Shown: positions 42,902 to 51,745, numbered from the stretch's first letter. The stretch: DNA of 64,000 nucleotides from Providencia stuartii (GCF_029277985.1 NZ_CP119547.1:143363-207362), one strand, 5' to 3'. Notes: generated by a model not told the origin, from the sequence alone. Translations and numbers: made by a program.

Positions 42902-43018
42902 TTGATACTGACTATTGTATGTATTGACGTTTAAAATTAGCCTTACTGTATTAACGTAACATCAATAGGTATGATAAATTTTCCTTATCTAAAGAGCCTT
43001 AGCCTAACATTAATATTT

Positions 43019-43351
43019 CTACGAACAGTTAATGCAGCGAGTCACGGTAGGATCAAACATAAGCCGATTCAAATCGATATCTTCACCACAGACAAAACAG
43101 CTGCCATATTCATCGCTATTTATGCGCAATAATGCACCTTCAATAACTTGTAACTGATGCTGCTTGCGTCTCGCAGTTTCTAATTCCATTTGCTGTCCTT
43201 GCAATGCATCTATACGTGAAAGACGTCCGAGTCGTGATTGGTCAAGTTCGACAACTTGCACATCACTCGTTTGTGCTGCAATCTGCGCTAACAAACTTTC
43301 CAGCATTTGCTGTAACTGTAAATGCAGTTGTTGCTTTAGCTGCTCGTTCAT
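43019..43351 (-). CDS. TraR/DksA-family zinc-finger protein
   Basis: 110 residues. An N-terminal helical hairpin (VELDQSRLGRLSRIDALQGQ) is followed by a four-cysteine zinc finger (CFVCGED ... CINC). Such proteins bind the RNA polymerase secondary channel and modulate stress promoters with or without ppGpp. It sits next to a stress protein and a transporter, suggesting a transcription-stress cargo. Confidence 0.85.
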   Translation of the reverse strand: MNEQLKQQLHLQLQQMLESLLAQIAAQTSDVQVVELDQSRLGRLSRIDALQGQQMELETARRKQHQLQVIEGALLRINSDEYGSCFVCGEDIDLNRLMFDPTVTRCINCS

Positions 43352-43441
43352 TTCACCTCCAAACTTAAGCGTCAGAACCTATCTCTATTACTATGCACTA
43401 ACCAGCGTCTTGGATACTGATTAGTGCAATATCAATAGCTG

Positions 43442-44296
43442 TTAGCGCAATAATAATAATGGGATATGGCTTTTACTGATCATCTTTGTGGTATTGCTTC
43501 CCACAAAAAACTCTCTTATCCGCGAATGGCCGTAGGCCCCCATCACCATAAGATCGATGTGATGCTCAAGTTGATAGATCTCAAGAGCCGTTTGAACTTC
43601 TCCCTGACAAACAGCGGTAACCACATTGAAATTCGCCGCCATCAGAGATTCGGTCACCAACGCCAGTTCTGCTGTCGCCTGTGATTGAGCATCAGACACC
43701 ATCACCAAATGACATTCAAGCCCTTTTAAGAGTGGACTTGTTAGCACTTGATTAAGGGCTTTTTTCGCAGTAATGCTGCCATCGTAGGCAATCATAAATC
43801 GTTTCGGTGCTTCAAACTCTGTCATCACCACTAAAATAGGCTGCTTAACTGTGCGAATGACGTTTTCTAGATGGCTGCCAATCGCCTGCGCTTGATCTTG
43901 ATGTTGCTCCCCTTGACGCCCCATCACCACCAATCTGGCATGGGATTCTTGCTCTAACAGGGTTTCGACTAAATCGCCGTGACGCTGCAAGGTTTTAACC
44001 ACGACTGCAGGTTGTGCCTCCACGATGCGCGTTTGCGCATCTTGCAACATATACTTACCCTGCTCGAGTGCCAGCTTGCCCCGGCGCGCTTCGAGCTCAA
44101 CCATTTCATTGAGCAAGTGCTCCCGTGTACCTAGGCCAATATTTCCCGACAGATCTGACTCTATCGGATAGGCTGACTTATCCAATACATGTAATAGGAT
44201 TACAGGGGCATTCAGTTGAAAGGCGGCCCAGCCACTGGCATCACATACAGCGGATGTCACATTTGAACCGTCAATACAAGCAATCACATTTGTCAT
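43442..44296 (-). CDS. Tandem universal stress protein
   Basis: 284 residues made of two UspA domains. The second carries the ATP-binding signature region VMGAYGHSRIREFFVGSNT, and the first has VVMGRQGEQHQDQAQAIGSH. The start MTNVIACIDGSNVTSAVCDA is typical. It lies 34 bp downstream of the SulP gene on the same strand, so the two are likely co-transcribed. Confidence 0.9.
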   Translation of the reverse strand: MTNVIACIDGSNVTSAVCDASGWAAFQLNAPVILLHVLDKSAYPIESDLSGNIGLGTREHLLNEMVELEARRGKLALEQGKYMLQDAQTRIVEAQPAVVVKTLQRHGDLVETLLEQESHARLVVMGRQGEQHQDQAQAIGSHLENVIRTVKQPILVVMTEFEAPKRFMIAYDGSITAKKALNQVLTSPLLKGLECHLVMVSDAQSQATAELALVTESLMAANFNVVTAVCQGEVQTALEIYQLEHHIDLMVMGAYGHSRIREFFVGSNTTKMISKSHIPLLLLR

Positions 44297-44330
44297 CGTT
44301 TTATTCCTTTGTTGTTGTGTTGCTAATGGC

Positions 44331-45821
44331 TTAGTGACCAGACATCATTTTTTCAACTTCTTCTGGCTTATCGTGTACCCCAAATTTATCGACTATGGTG
44401 GCACTGGCTTCGTTAAGGCCAATCAACTCAACCTCAGTCCCCTCGCGGCGGAATTTAATCACTACCTTGTCGAGGGCCGATACCGCGGTAATATCCCAAA
44501 AATGTGCTTGAGATAAGTCGATAGTCACTTTATCAACCACTTCCCTAAAATCGAATGAATTACTGAACTTATCTGATGAAGCAAAAAAGACTTGTCCAAT
44601 AACCTGATAATGGCGACCAGTGTCAGCAGCAGTCGTTGTACTCTTAACCACCATAAAACGTCCCACTTTATTAGCAAAAAATAGGGACGCGAGTAATACA
44701 CCTACAAATACCCCAATTGCTAAGTTATGGGTAGCGACCACGACCACAACCGTCGCCACCATCACAAGGTTGGTTGACATAGGATGATGCTTAAGATTAC
44801 GGATTGAATCCCAAGAGAATGTACCGATAGCCACCATGATCATCACGGCAACCAGTGCCGCCATAGGAATAAGCTTTAACCACTCTCCTAAAAACACCAC
44901 CATCACAAGTAAAAAAACGCCTGCAGCGAAGGATGATAAACGTCCGCGACCACCCGATTTAACGTTGATGATCGACTGACCAATCATAGCGCAACCAGCC
45001 ATACCGCCCATTAAACCCGCGCCGATATTGGCAATACCTTGGCCCTTACACTCGCGATTCTTATCGCTTTGGGTATCGGTTAAGTCATCAACTATGGTGG
45101 CGGTCATCATAGATTCCAGCAAGCCCACCACGGCAAGGCCGGCCGAGTAAGGGAAGATGATCATCAGAGTTTCAAGGGTCAAGGGCACTTCAGGCCAGAG
45201 GAAAATAGGTAAAGTATCAGGCAGTTGTCCCATGTCGCCGACAGTACGAATATCTAACCCCATATAAACCGCAAAAAGCGTTAATCCGACAATACACACG
45301 AGAGGCGAAGGTACGGATTTACCAATCACAGGGATGAGTGGGAATAGGTAAATGATACCGAGGCCAGCTACCGTCATCGCATATACGTGCCAAGTCACAT
45401 TGGTCAGTTCGGGCAACTGGGCCATAAAGATCAGAATCGCCAGTGCATTCACAAAACCCGTCACCACAGAGCGGGAGACGAAACGCATCAAGCTACCGAG
45501 TTTTAAGTAACCCGCAGCAATTTGCAGCACACCGGTTAATAAGGTCGCCGCGAGTAAATACTCAAGGCCATGTTCCTTTACTAAGGTCACCATTAACAGT
45601 GCCATCGCGCCTGTTGCGGCAGAGATCATGCCAGGACGGCCACCAGTAAAGGCAATAACCACAGCGATACAGAATGAAGCATATAGGCCGACCTTAGGAT
45701 CGACACCTGCAATAATAGAAAAGGCAATTGCCTCAGGGATTAACGCCAGCGCTACCACAATACCGGCTAACAGATCTCCGCGTATATTGGAGAACCACTC
45801 TTTTTTCATGGTTTGAATCAT
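44331..45821 (-). CDS. SulP-family anion transporter
   Basis: 496 residues from the ATG at 45821 ([20 protein letters not shown]); an upstream ATG at 45923 would add a hydrophobic leader. About 10-12 membrane segments are present, with the SulP signature region [22 protein letters not shown]-terminal STAS domain ([20 protein letters not shown]) follows. The substrate (sulfate, bicarbonate or other) cannot be told. The Usp-SulP pair recurs in other mobile elements. Bases 45822-46270 up to the transposon end contain no further gene. Confidence 0.88.
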   Translation of the reverse strand: MIQTMKKEWFSNIRGDLLAGIVVALALIPEAIAFSIIAGVDPKVGLYASFCIAVVIAFTGGRPGMISAATGAMALLMVTLVKEHGLEYLLAATLLTGVLQIAAGYLKLGSLMRFVSRSVVTGFVNALAILIFMAQLPELTNVTWHVYAMTVAGLGIIYLFPLIPVIGKSVPSPLVCIVGLTLFAVYMGLDIRTVGDMGQLPDTLPIFLWPEVPLTLETLMIIFPYSAGLAVVGLLESMMTATIVDDLTDTQSDKNRECKGQGIANIGAGLMGGMAGCAMIGQSIINVKSGGRGRLSSFAAGVFLLVMVVFLGEWLKLIPMAALVAVMIMVAIGTFSWDSIRNLKHHPMSTNLVMVATVVVVVATHNLAIGVFVGVLLASLFFANKVGRFMVVKSTTTAADTGRHYQVIGQVFFASSDKFSNSFDFREVVDKVTIDLSQAHFWDITAVSALDKVVIKFRREGTEVELIGLNEASATIVDKFGVHDKPEEVEKMMSGH

Positions 45822-46317
45822 GTTACTCACTCTGATTAAAATTAAATCAATAACAAAAGCTAACGCTAGCCATATACACAGATGTGCAAAGACAAGAGCT
45901 TTTTCGTCAACGTGACGAATCAATATTAGATTTATGGAGGTACAACAAAAGCTACCGAAGGGTAGATACTACGAACGGATCTGAGCGATCCAAAATGAAG
46001 GGGGTTAAACTAATGCGGCTTAAAGCTCATTACAGAAATTATCCTTACAACAGGTAAAATGAGTAAAATTTTGATTTTTAGCTATATACAGAAACACAAT
46101 ATAGAGTTAGGTAAGGATACCGTTCAGGTCGTTGAAAGTCAAAGGACCAAAATCAGATTAACTATGATCCGGTAAGCTGTAACGACTTAAATTCAGTGTT
46201 AATGAGCGTAACCAGATAAATTCCACATTAAAAACAAAAAAACAGTGGCTTAATTTAGCTCAAGAGCTTAGTTATAAAGCTAACTTTACATTTTCGGCGC
46301 GTTGGGCAAATTTAGCC

Positions 46318-46920
46318 AACCTGGCAAAGGCCTCTGTCATGGCACAAAGGTGGGTCGCTCTGGAACCTCTGGTTCTCGATACCGAGACGACCGGACTTGG
46401 TGAAAGAGACCAGGTGATCGAGCTGGCTGTTACTGACATCAGAGGCGCGGTTCTCCTCTGCACCAGATTACGGCCAACCGTGGAAATAGACCCTCAGGCA
46501 ATGGGTGTTCATGGCATCACCGAGACTGAGCTGTCGAATGAGCCTACGTGGACTCAAGTTGCGCCAGCTCTCGCCCGGCTTTTGTCGGGCCGTCATCTGG
46601 TGATATTTAACTCCAGTTTCGACAGTAGGATGTTGAGGCAAACAGCCAGTGCATTTGGAGACCAACTCTCTTGGTGGCAAGAGCAGAACTGTCTGTGCGC
46701 GATGAAGCTGGCGGCTGATGCCTTTGGCTCAACCAACCGGCACGGCACAATCTCACTTGCGGATGCCACCTGCGAGGCAGGTGTGAGCTGGAAAGGTCGA
46801 GCCCATTCAGCAGCGACCGACGCTATTGCCACCGCCGACTTGGTGACAGAGATAGCCAAAGTCCAACGTGACCTCGTGGTCCAGCTCCAGGAGCTTCAAA
46901 GCAAAGGTAATTTGGAATGA
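46318..46920 (+). pseudogene. 3'-5' exonuclease (DnaQ-like), 3' fragment
   Basis: Continues the gene begun at 36262. The complete DEDD exonuclease core lies in this part: VLDTETTGLGERDQVIELAV (ExoI), VIFNSSFDSRMLRQTA (ExoII) and RAHSAATDAIATADLV (ExoIII, DEDDh type). An internal ATG at 46339 could still give a 193-residue protein with all catalytic residues, so loss of function is not certain. The end overlaps the next gene by 4 bp. Confidence 0.88.
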
Positions 46921-47408
46921 CAGAACAATCCTACGGCGAAAGTCTCAAATTTTTCTCAGACTGGCAGAAGGACCCCGCGAAACGCACCGGCCTGAATGTG
47001 CAACACACGCTAACCAGAGGTGAATATCCTACGGTCAGCATCGAGATTGCGCCGATCAGGGCATCGGGGTCCAGCCCAGACTGGAAAAGCAAGATCACGG
47101 TGCAGCTCACTCGCGGCGAACTGACGGCGTTTTGCAGCGTTCTCTTTGGTTTGCGTAGCAAGGCTGAGGGTTCCTATCACGGCGACGCGAAGAATAAGAG
47201 CTTTGCGGTTTACAACAACGGCAAGGCCGGTGTTGCGATCATCCTTAGTGAGCGAGGAAACCAGCTCCAGAATTTCATCAATGATGACGACCGAATGGAG
47301 CTCGCAGTCTTCGCAGTTCGCCAGCTTTCCAACGCATGGAAAGTTACCCCTTCTGATGCCATCGCGCTGCTACGCCAATCAGCGTGGATGGACCGAAATT
47401 TGTCCTAA
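46917..47408 (+). CDS. Hypothetical protein, operon with exonuclease
   Basis: 163 residues, starting in an ATGA overlap with the exonuclease stop. It reads VSIEIAPIRASGSSPDWKSK and KITVQLTRGELTAFCSVLFG, beta-rich at first and helical at the end (ELAVFAVRQLSNAWKVTPSD). No family was recognised. The coupling suggests a partner or accessory of the exonuclease. Confidence 0.6.
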   Translation: MTEQSYGESLKFFSDWQKDPAKRTGLNVQHTLTRGEYPTVSIEIAPIRASGSSPDWKSKITVQLTRGELTAFCSVLFGLRSKAEGSYHGDAKNKSFAVYNNGKAGVAIILSERGNQLQNFINDDDRMELAVFAVRQLSNAWKVTPSDAIALLRQSAWMDRNLS

Positions 47409-47744
47409 TCGAGCAAATCTAGGCACTCTAAAAGTCGTCCTATAACCACAAAGTTAGACCATCATGCAAAGTGGGGTATAGAGGGTGCCAGCCCCACCCC
47501 AGCAGTCCCCCTCAGCCACATTTCTGGCTTGCCCCGCGCTTTTCTTCTTTCTCTCTTTTTCTCTCTTTTTCTCTCTTTTTCTCTCTCTTTCTCAATCTAA
47601 TCTCACACACGAAGGTCAAACAGGGCACCCGCCGACGCGAAGCGGAGGCGTATTCTTGCCCCTCCCCCTCGTTGCATGATGGTCTAAATCTGTCTACTAT
47701 GTAACCAATGAACTGTTAGAACAAACCCACACATAGGCGGCAGC
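47409..47744. other. Intergenic region with pyrimidine decamer repeats
   Basis: 336 bp without a gene. It contains a strongly pyrimidine-biased tract (about 47541-47595), including three perfect tandem copies of CTCTCTTTTT at 47551-47580 and a variant copy to 47590. A Ter-like sequence lies near its right end. No terminator was identified with confidence. Confidence 0.6.
47693..47708 (+). promoter_or_regulatory. Candidate Ter site upstream of tus
   Basis: TCTACTATGTAACCAA shares the TGTAAC core and trailing AA with the chromosomal Ter consensus (AGNATGTTGTAACTAA) and lies 36 bp before tus. In E. coli tus is autorepressed through an adjacent Ter site. This is a weak sequence match supported by position. 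Confidence 0.35.
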
Positions 47745-48620
47745 ATGGCTAAAAACTTCATATCAGAACAATTCTCGGCCATGTGCCGCGACTTAACGAA
47801 CCTGTCCTCTCTTATCAAACGACTACCGCCACGGTACGCAAAAGTTGCGGCCATCCCTCCTACCGGAAAAGGAATGGAGAACGAGCCCGTCAACAAGATT
47901 GTCGTAACTGAACAAACTGGGCGCGAAGCTCTTGAGCTGGCAGCGCACAGCTACAGAGATCTTCACATCAACCCAGACTATTCGCAGAAGTCTGCCAGGC
48001 GCACCGTGGGGGTACTCTGGTTCTCCCCTTCCAGGATTGGTGTAGCTGACGAAATTGCGGCGACGGTTGAACGCATCAACGCGGCCAAAGCTGGTATCGA
48101 GGAGTTCATTATCTCGACGTACCCCACCAGGCAAGAGAGGTTTGAAGCACTTCGAGCGGACTGCCCTGGTGTCATGACTCTCCACCTTTACAGACAAATT
48201 CGGTGCTATACCAATGGCGACATCGACTCTATCCGCTTCACCTGGCAACGGAAGGACTCCTTGAAGAAGCCCGTAAAAGAGGAGCTTTTGCAACGCATCA
48301 GAGAGGAGCTGGAGCGATCTGGGCCAGACTATCAACTTCCCCTGGAGCAGCTTATCCAGAAGATCGCCAGCACCCCGGAGCCTTATCTCCGGGAGCGAAG
48401 GGAAGTAAAGGTTCAACCGGTGGCAAACGTCATGGCCGCAGGGGTACTCAAAACCGTTACCGCGCCAATGCCCCTGATCGTGCTCCAGGATAAGGATGTT
48501 CAGCTCAAATTGCTTCGTAACTTTGACGCCTCAGAACAACGCAAAACTCGATCTGATAAAGCGGCATCGGAAATCCTTGGCACCTTCGGTGGAGTCACTA
48601 TCGAATCCTTCCCTGGATGA
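47745..48620 (+). CDS. tus: Tus-like replication terminus-binding protein
   Basis: 291 residues. Similarity to E. coli Tus is visible along its length: AAIPPTGKGMENEPVNKIVV against SLPEVKKEDEHNPLNRIEV, PGVMTLHLYRQIRCYTNGDI against the Tus ITLNAYR segment, and the DNA-contact strand REVKVQPVANVMAAGVLK. Tus blocks DnaB helicase in one direction at Ter sites. On a theta-replicating plasmid it would set where replication ends. Confidence 0.85.
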   Translation: MAKNFISEQFSAMCRDLTNLSSLIKRLPPRYAKVAAIPPTGKGMENEPVNKIVVTEQTGREALELAAHSYRDLHINPDYSQKSARRTVGVLWFSPSRIGVADEIAATVERINAAKAGIEEFIISTYPTRQERFEALRADCPGVMTLHLYRQIRCYTNGDIDSIRFTWQRKDSLKKPVKEELLQRIREELERSGPDYQLPLEQLIQKIASTPEPYLRERREVKVQPVANVMAAGVLKTVTAPMPLIVLQDKDVQLKLLRNFDASEQRKTRSDKAASEILGTFGGVTIESFPG

Positions 48621-48709
48621 ATCAGCGTGACCGCGTAACAAGGCTTTTCCGCAGCCGGAAGGGCTTTGTCCCACACAAACAATTCCAATCGACAGCAGCA
48701 TGATATATA

Positions 48710-48750
48710 ATTATGATAATTACCGTATTATCGTAATTATCGTAAACATT
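48710..48750. promoter_or_regulatory. kfrA promoter operator dyad
   Basis: An AT-rich region with TTATGATAATTACCGTATTA and TCGTAATTATCGTAAAC, rich in overlapping inverted repeats. It lies about 30 bp before the kfrA start and matches the dyad at 33974-33995 at 21 of 22 positions. KfrA proteins autoregulate through such repeats. Confidence 0.65.
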
Positions 48751-48772
48751 ACAAATTAAAAGGAACGTTCTC

Positions 48773-49813
48773 ATGGCAAGAAAATTGGTTGAGTTTGACG
48801 ATGTAGCGGCTGCGGCCCAAAAGCTCAAGGACGCCGGTAAACGCCCAACGGTCATCGCTATCAGAGACATCATTGGCAAGGGGAGCTTTACCACCATTTC
48901 AACGTATCTCAAACAGTGGTCAGAGGAACACTCCCTCGATGAAGAGCTGGTAGAGGTAGTCCTTCCAGAATCGGTTATGAGCGATGCTGAGCTCTTCCTA
49001 CAGAAGATCTATACGGTAGCCAAAGCAAGCGCCGATGAACAGCTTGAGCGCGAGCGTGAACTGCTACGACAGAAAGAAATTGAGTACCAGGAAGATATGC
49101 AGCAAGCCGTGGACATGGCAAATGATGCCACCGAACGGGCTGAGCTACTGGAGGAACAACTTGAAGCTCTCACCAACAAAAAATCAGAGCTCGATGCGGC
49201 CCTTGGTAAGGCAGAAAACTCGCTATCCCTCAAGTCTGCGGAGCTAGAACGCTCACTGGCTGACATTGATAAGCTGGAAAAGCGGATCGTTGAGTTGGAG
49301 GGCAAGCTGGAGGCGAAAGCCGCAGATCTGACCCGAGCACAGGATCACCTGGAGCAAGCTAAAAGCGAAAATCGCTCTTTGAGCCAAAAATTGGCAACTA
49401 CAGAGGGTGAGTTGGAGGAGCAAAAAGGCAAGAGTATAGAGCAGACAGAAAAGCTCCGGGCCGCTCAGGAACAAAAAACATCGTTGAAAGAGCAGCTCGA
49501 AAATGTACAGGCCAAACTGGCCCAATCACAGGACTCCCTTGCCACAGCCAAAGCTCATGGCGAATCCGCTGAACGAGAGTGCCAGCGCCTATCTGGAGAG
49601 GTAGAAAAGCTGGACGCCAAATTATCCAGCGCCGAAGCAGAAGCTCGCGCTCTTGTTCAAGACAAAGGCATGATGGCTGGTCAGTTGCAGGAAAAAGACC
49701 AGCAGGCCAAGAGCCTCGAACAAAGACTCAATGATGCACTGACCAAAATTTCTGGGTTGGAGCAAGAGCTCGCTAAAGCTGGTAAGGGAGGGAAAAAGAA
49801 AGAGGAAAACTGA
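48773..49813 (+). CDS. kfrA: KfrA DNA-binding coiled-coil protein
   Basis: 346 residues. An N-terminal KfrA-type DNA-binding domain (KLVEFDDVAAAAQKLKDAGK, IRDIIGKGSFTTISTYLKQW) is followed from about residue 80 by a long alpha-helical coiled coil, then a Gly/Lys tail. KfrA proteins support plasmid stability and autoregulate. It overlaps the next gene by 1 bp. Confidence 0.92.
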   Translation: MARKLVEFDDVAAAAQKLKDAGKRPTVIAIRDIIGKGSFTTISTYLKQWSEEHSLDEELVEVVLPESVMSDAELFLQKIYTVAKASADEQLERERELLRQKEIEYQEDMQQAVDMANDATERAELLEEQLEALTNKKSELDAALGKAENSLSLKSAELERSLADIDKLEKRIVELEGKLEAKAADLTRAQDHLEQAKSENRSLSQKLATTEGELEEQKGKSIEQTEKLRAAQEQKTSLKEQLENVQAKLAQSQDSLATAKAHGESAERECQRLSGEVEKLDAKLSSAEAEARALVQDKGMMAGQLQEKDQQAKSLEQRLNDALTKISGLEQELAKAGKGGKKKEEN

Positions 49814-50091
49814 TGGCGCGAAAGGCTAAATATTCAGAAGAGTGGCGACACAGAGCTGCGGCTCTTCAAACCAAGATTGAGGAGGCTATGACACTAGCCA
49901 CCTCATCTATTGGCGACTATCGCTGGTTACACCGTCTCCATAGTTGGGTTACGGAGGTGGCTCAAGGTAAAGCCCCAGACTGGTGGACAGATCTGGATTG
50001 TGAAGTATCCCTCCCCCGAGAAGAAAAGCGGATCAGTACGTTCCTCTCGACACAAAAGAAGCGCATCACTCTCCAGATGTGTTTGTCGTAG
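49813..50091 (+). CDS. Hypothetical protein between kfrA and helicase
   Basis: 92 residues starting in an overlap with the kfrA stop (CTGATGG). It has a basic N terminus (MARKAKYSEEWRHRAAALQT) and tryptophan-rich centre (YRWLHRLHSWV, PDWWTDL). No family was recognised. It is translationally coupled to kfrA and ends 8 bp before the helicase start. Confidence 0.65.
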   Translation: MARKAKYSEEWRHRAAALQTKIEEAMTLATSSIGDYRWLHRLHSWVTEVAQGKAPDWWTDLDCEVSLPREEKRISTFLSTQKKRITLQMCLS

Positions 50092-50099
50092 GGGGCCTC

Positions 50100-51611
50100 A
50101 TGAAACAACTTCCTCCTGACACACCAGAACAATCACTGATCACTCAGTACAAAGGGCCTCGCCTTGTCGTTAAGGCCTACGCTGGAACGGGTAAAACCAC
50201 GACACTGGTGAAGTACGCCCACAACAACCTCGATTCACGTATCCTCTACTTGGCATACAACAGGGCTATCCGCGACGAGGCAAGAGAAAAGTTTCCTGCA
50301 AACGTAGACTGCAAAACGTCCCACCAGCTTGCCTACGCCACTATAGGAAGGGGCTACCAGCACAAACTCTCCGGCAACCTAAGGCTCACCGATATTGCCC
50401 AAGCGGTGAATACCAAGAACTGGACGTTTGCCAAAGATATTCTCGATACGCTCAACGCCTTTATGTGTAGTGCAGACATGCGGATTCTTTATACGCATTT
50501 TGCTCGCGCCGATACGGGTAAAGTGCTTACGTCCAAACAGGAGAGATACCAAATCCAGGTGGTCGAAGGTGCTGAGCTCATATGGAAACGGATGACAAAC
50601 GTTCAAGATCCGTTCCCGACCGTACACGATTGCTACCTCAAACAGTATCAGCTCGGGATGCCGAATCTGTCTCGCCGGTACACCACCATTCTTTTTGATG
50701 AAGCACAAGACGCTAACCCCGTAACAAGTAGCATCGTCCTACAGCAGAACTGCAAGGTAATCCTGGTTGGAGATCGCCACCAGCAGATCTATAGGTTCAG
50801 AGGCGCAAACAACGCCCTTGATAGCAAAGAGCTCATGAACGCCGACCAACTCTATCTCACTCATAGCTTCCGCTTTGGCCCCAACGTTTCGCTGGTGGCA
50901 AACGCCCTTCTTGAACTCAAAGGTGAAACACGACCTGTTGTTGGCCGGGGACCAGCAGATCAGGTACTCATGTTTTTACCAGGTGACGTGGGCCACCGCG
51001 CAATACTTCACCGAACCGTCATGGGGGTTATAGAGACGGCGCTCTCTGCGACCGAATCCGGAGCGCAGGTATTCTGGGTCGGTGGAATCGACGCTTACCA
51101 GATCAATGAGCTCCAGGATTTGTACTGGTTTTCGATGGCAGAGCCAGACCGGGTAAAGAATAAGAAACTGCTTGATGAGTATGAAGACTACTTCGAGTAT
51201 CAAGAAGTAGCGAAGGCGACCAAAGACCCTGAGATGATGAGGGCTGTCAAGATCATCAACAGCTACGATGAAATCCCTGAACGACTCACCACTCTACGAC
51301 GCAATACAGTCAAAGAAGAGTTTGGGGCTGACATTACGGTCTCAACAGCTCATCGGTGCAAAGGGTTGGAGTGGGACTTTGTTCAGCTCTATGACGACTT
51401 TCCGGATGTCCTGGACCCAGAGCTCGACCCAATGGCCCGTGACGATGAAATAAACCTGCTCTACGTTGCATCCACCAGAGCGATGCGAATCCTTGCGTTG
51501 AACAGCGCTGTCGAGATGGTTATCCGCTACATCACCCAAAAACGCATGGTCGAGAAGCAGATGAAGATGGCCGCAGAAGCGACAGAAGTTGAAGAGGACA
51601 CGACCAAATAG
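50100..51611 (+). CDS. UvrD/Rep-type superfamily 1 helicase
   Basis: 503 residues from ATG 50100, preceded by AGGGGG; an upstream ATG at 50079 overlaps the previous gene. Helicase motifs in order are Walker A AYAGTGKTTTLVKYA, motif II LFDEAQDANP, motif III VGDRHQQIYRFRGA, motif V STAHRCKGLEWDFVQLY and motif VI LLYVASTRAMRIL. It is a DNA-dependent ATPase that unwinds DNA; its role in plasmid maintenance or transfer is not known. It is the last gene of the kfrA operon. Confidence 0.88.
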   Translation: MKQLPPDTPEQSLITQYKGPRLVVKAYAGTGKTTTLVKYAHNNLDSRILYLAYNRAIRDEAREKFPANVDCKTSHQLAYATIGRGYQHKLSGNLRLTDIAQAVNTKNWTFAKDILDTLNAFMCSADMRILYTHFARADTGKVLTSKQERYQIQVVEGAELIWKRMTNVQDPFPTVHDCYLKQYQLGMPNLSRRYTTILFDEAQDANPVTSSIVLQQNCKVILVGDRHQQIYRFRGANNALDSKELMNADQLYLTHSFRFGPNVSLVANALLELKGETRPVVGRGPADQVLMFLPGDVGHRAILHRTVMGVIETALSATESGAQVFWVGGIDAYQINELQDLYWFSMAEPDRVKNKKLLDEYEDYFEYQEVAKATKDPEMMRAVKIINSYDEIPERLTTLRRNTVKEEFGADITVSTAHRCKGLEWDFVQLYDDFPDVLDPELDPMARDDEINLLYVASTRAMRILALNSAVEMVIRYITQKRMVEKQMKMAAEATEVEEDTTK

Positions 51612-51622
51612 TTTGGTCAATT

Positions 51623-51638
51623 CTTTCACATGTGAAAG
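51623..51638. promoter_or_regulatory. CTTTCACATGTGAAAG palindrome, copy near traF
   Basis: A perfect 16-bp palindrome 12 bp after the helicase stop. The same core occurs at 58353, 35726 and (one mismatch) 35281. The binder is unknown; it resembles parS-like sites with a 2-bp longer centre. Confidence 0.6.
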
Positions 51639-51657
51639 TTGACAAATAAAACGCTCT

Positions 51658-51678
51658 AAGCGCCCTAAATGGGCGCTT
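51658..51678. promoter_or_regulatory. GCCCTAAATGGGC dyad before traF, candidate AcaCD site or hairpin
   Basis: AAGCGCCC and GGGCGCTT form an 8-bp stem around TAAAT, 68 bp before the traF start. It shares the GCCCnAAAnGGGC form with 62786-62798 upstream of mobI. IncC transfer operons are activated by AcaCD; the exact consensus was recalled only approximately. It could also terminate the helicase operon, but no T-tract follows. Confidence 0.45.
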
Positions 51679-51745
51679 ACACCTGCCTAATTTCACGCCT
51701 CCCACCTCTACCATATCGAGCATGGGAAAATACGTGCGTGAGACT

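Larger units (their letters stand above)
36534..46317. mobile_element. Tn3-family transposon, 9784 bp, composite
   Basis: Terminal inverted repeats begin GGCTAAATTTGCCCAACGCG at both ends and match over 42 of about 43 bp. The element is flanked by the 5-bp duplication AACCT. The contents in order are tnpA, a ParE-type toxin, a truncated antitoxin, IS26, a PHP-ATPase fragment, an internal diverged terminal repeat, a resolvase, a TraR/DksA-like protein, a universal stress protein and a SulP transporter. Codon use and AT content suggest a marine gammaproteobacterial (Shewanella-like) origin for the core, which is inference. Confidence 0.9.

Noticed and set aside
47541..47595. Pyrimidine repeats considered as a CRISPR-like array
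   Set aside because: Repeats are contiguous decamers with no spacers and no cas genes are present.
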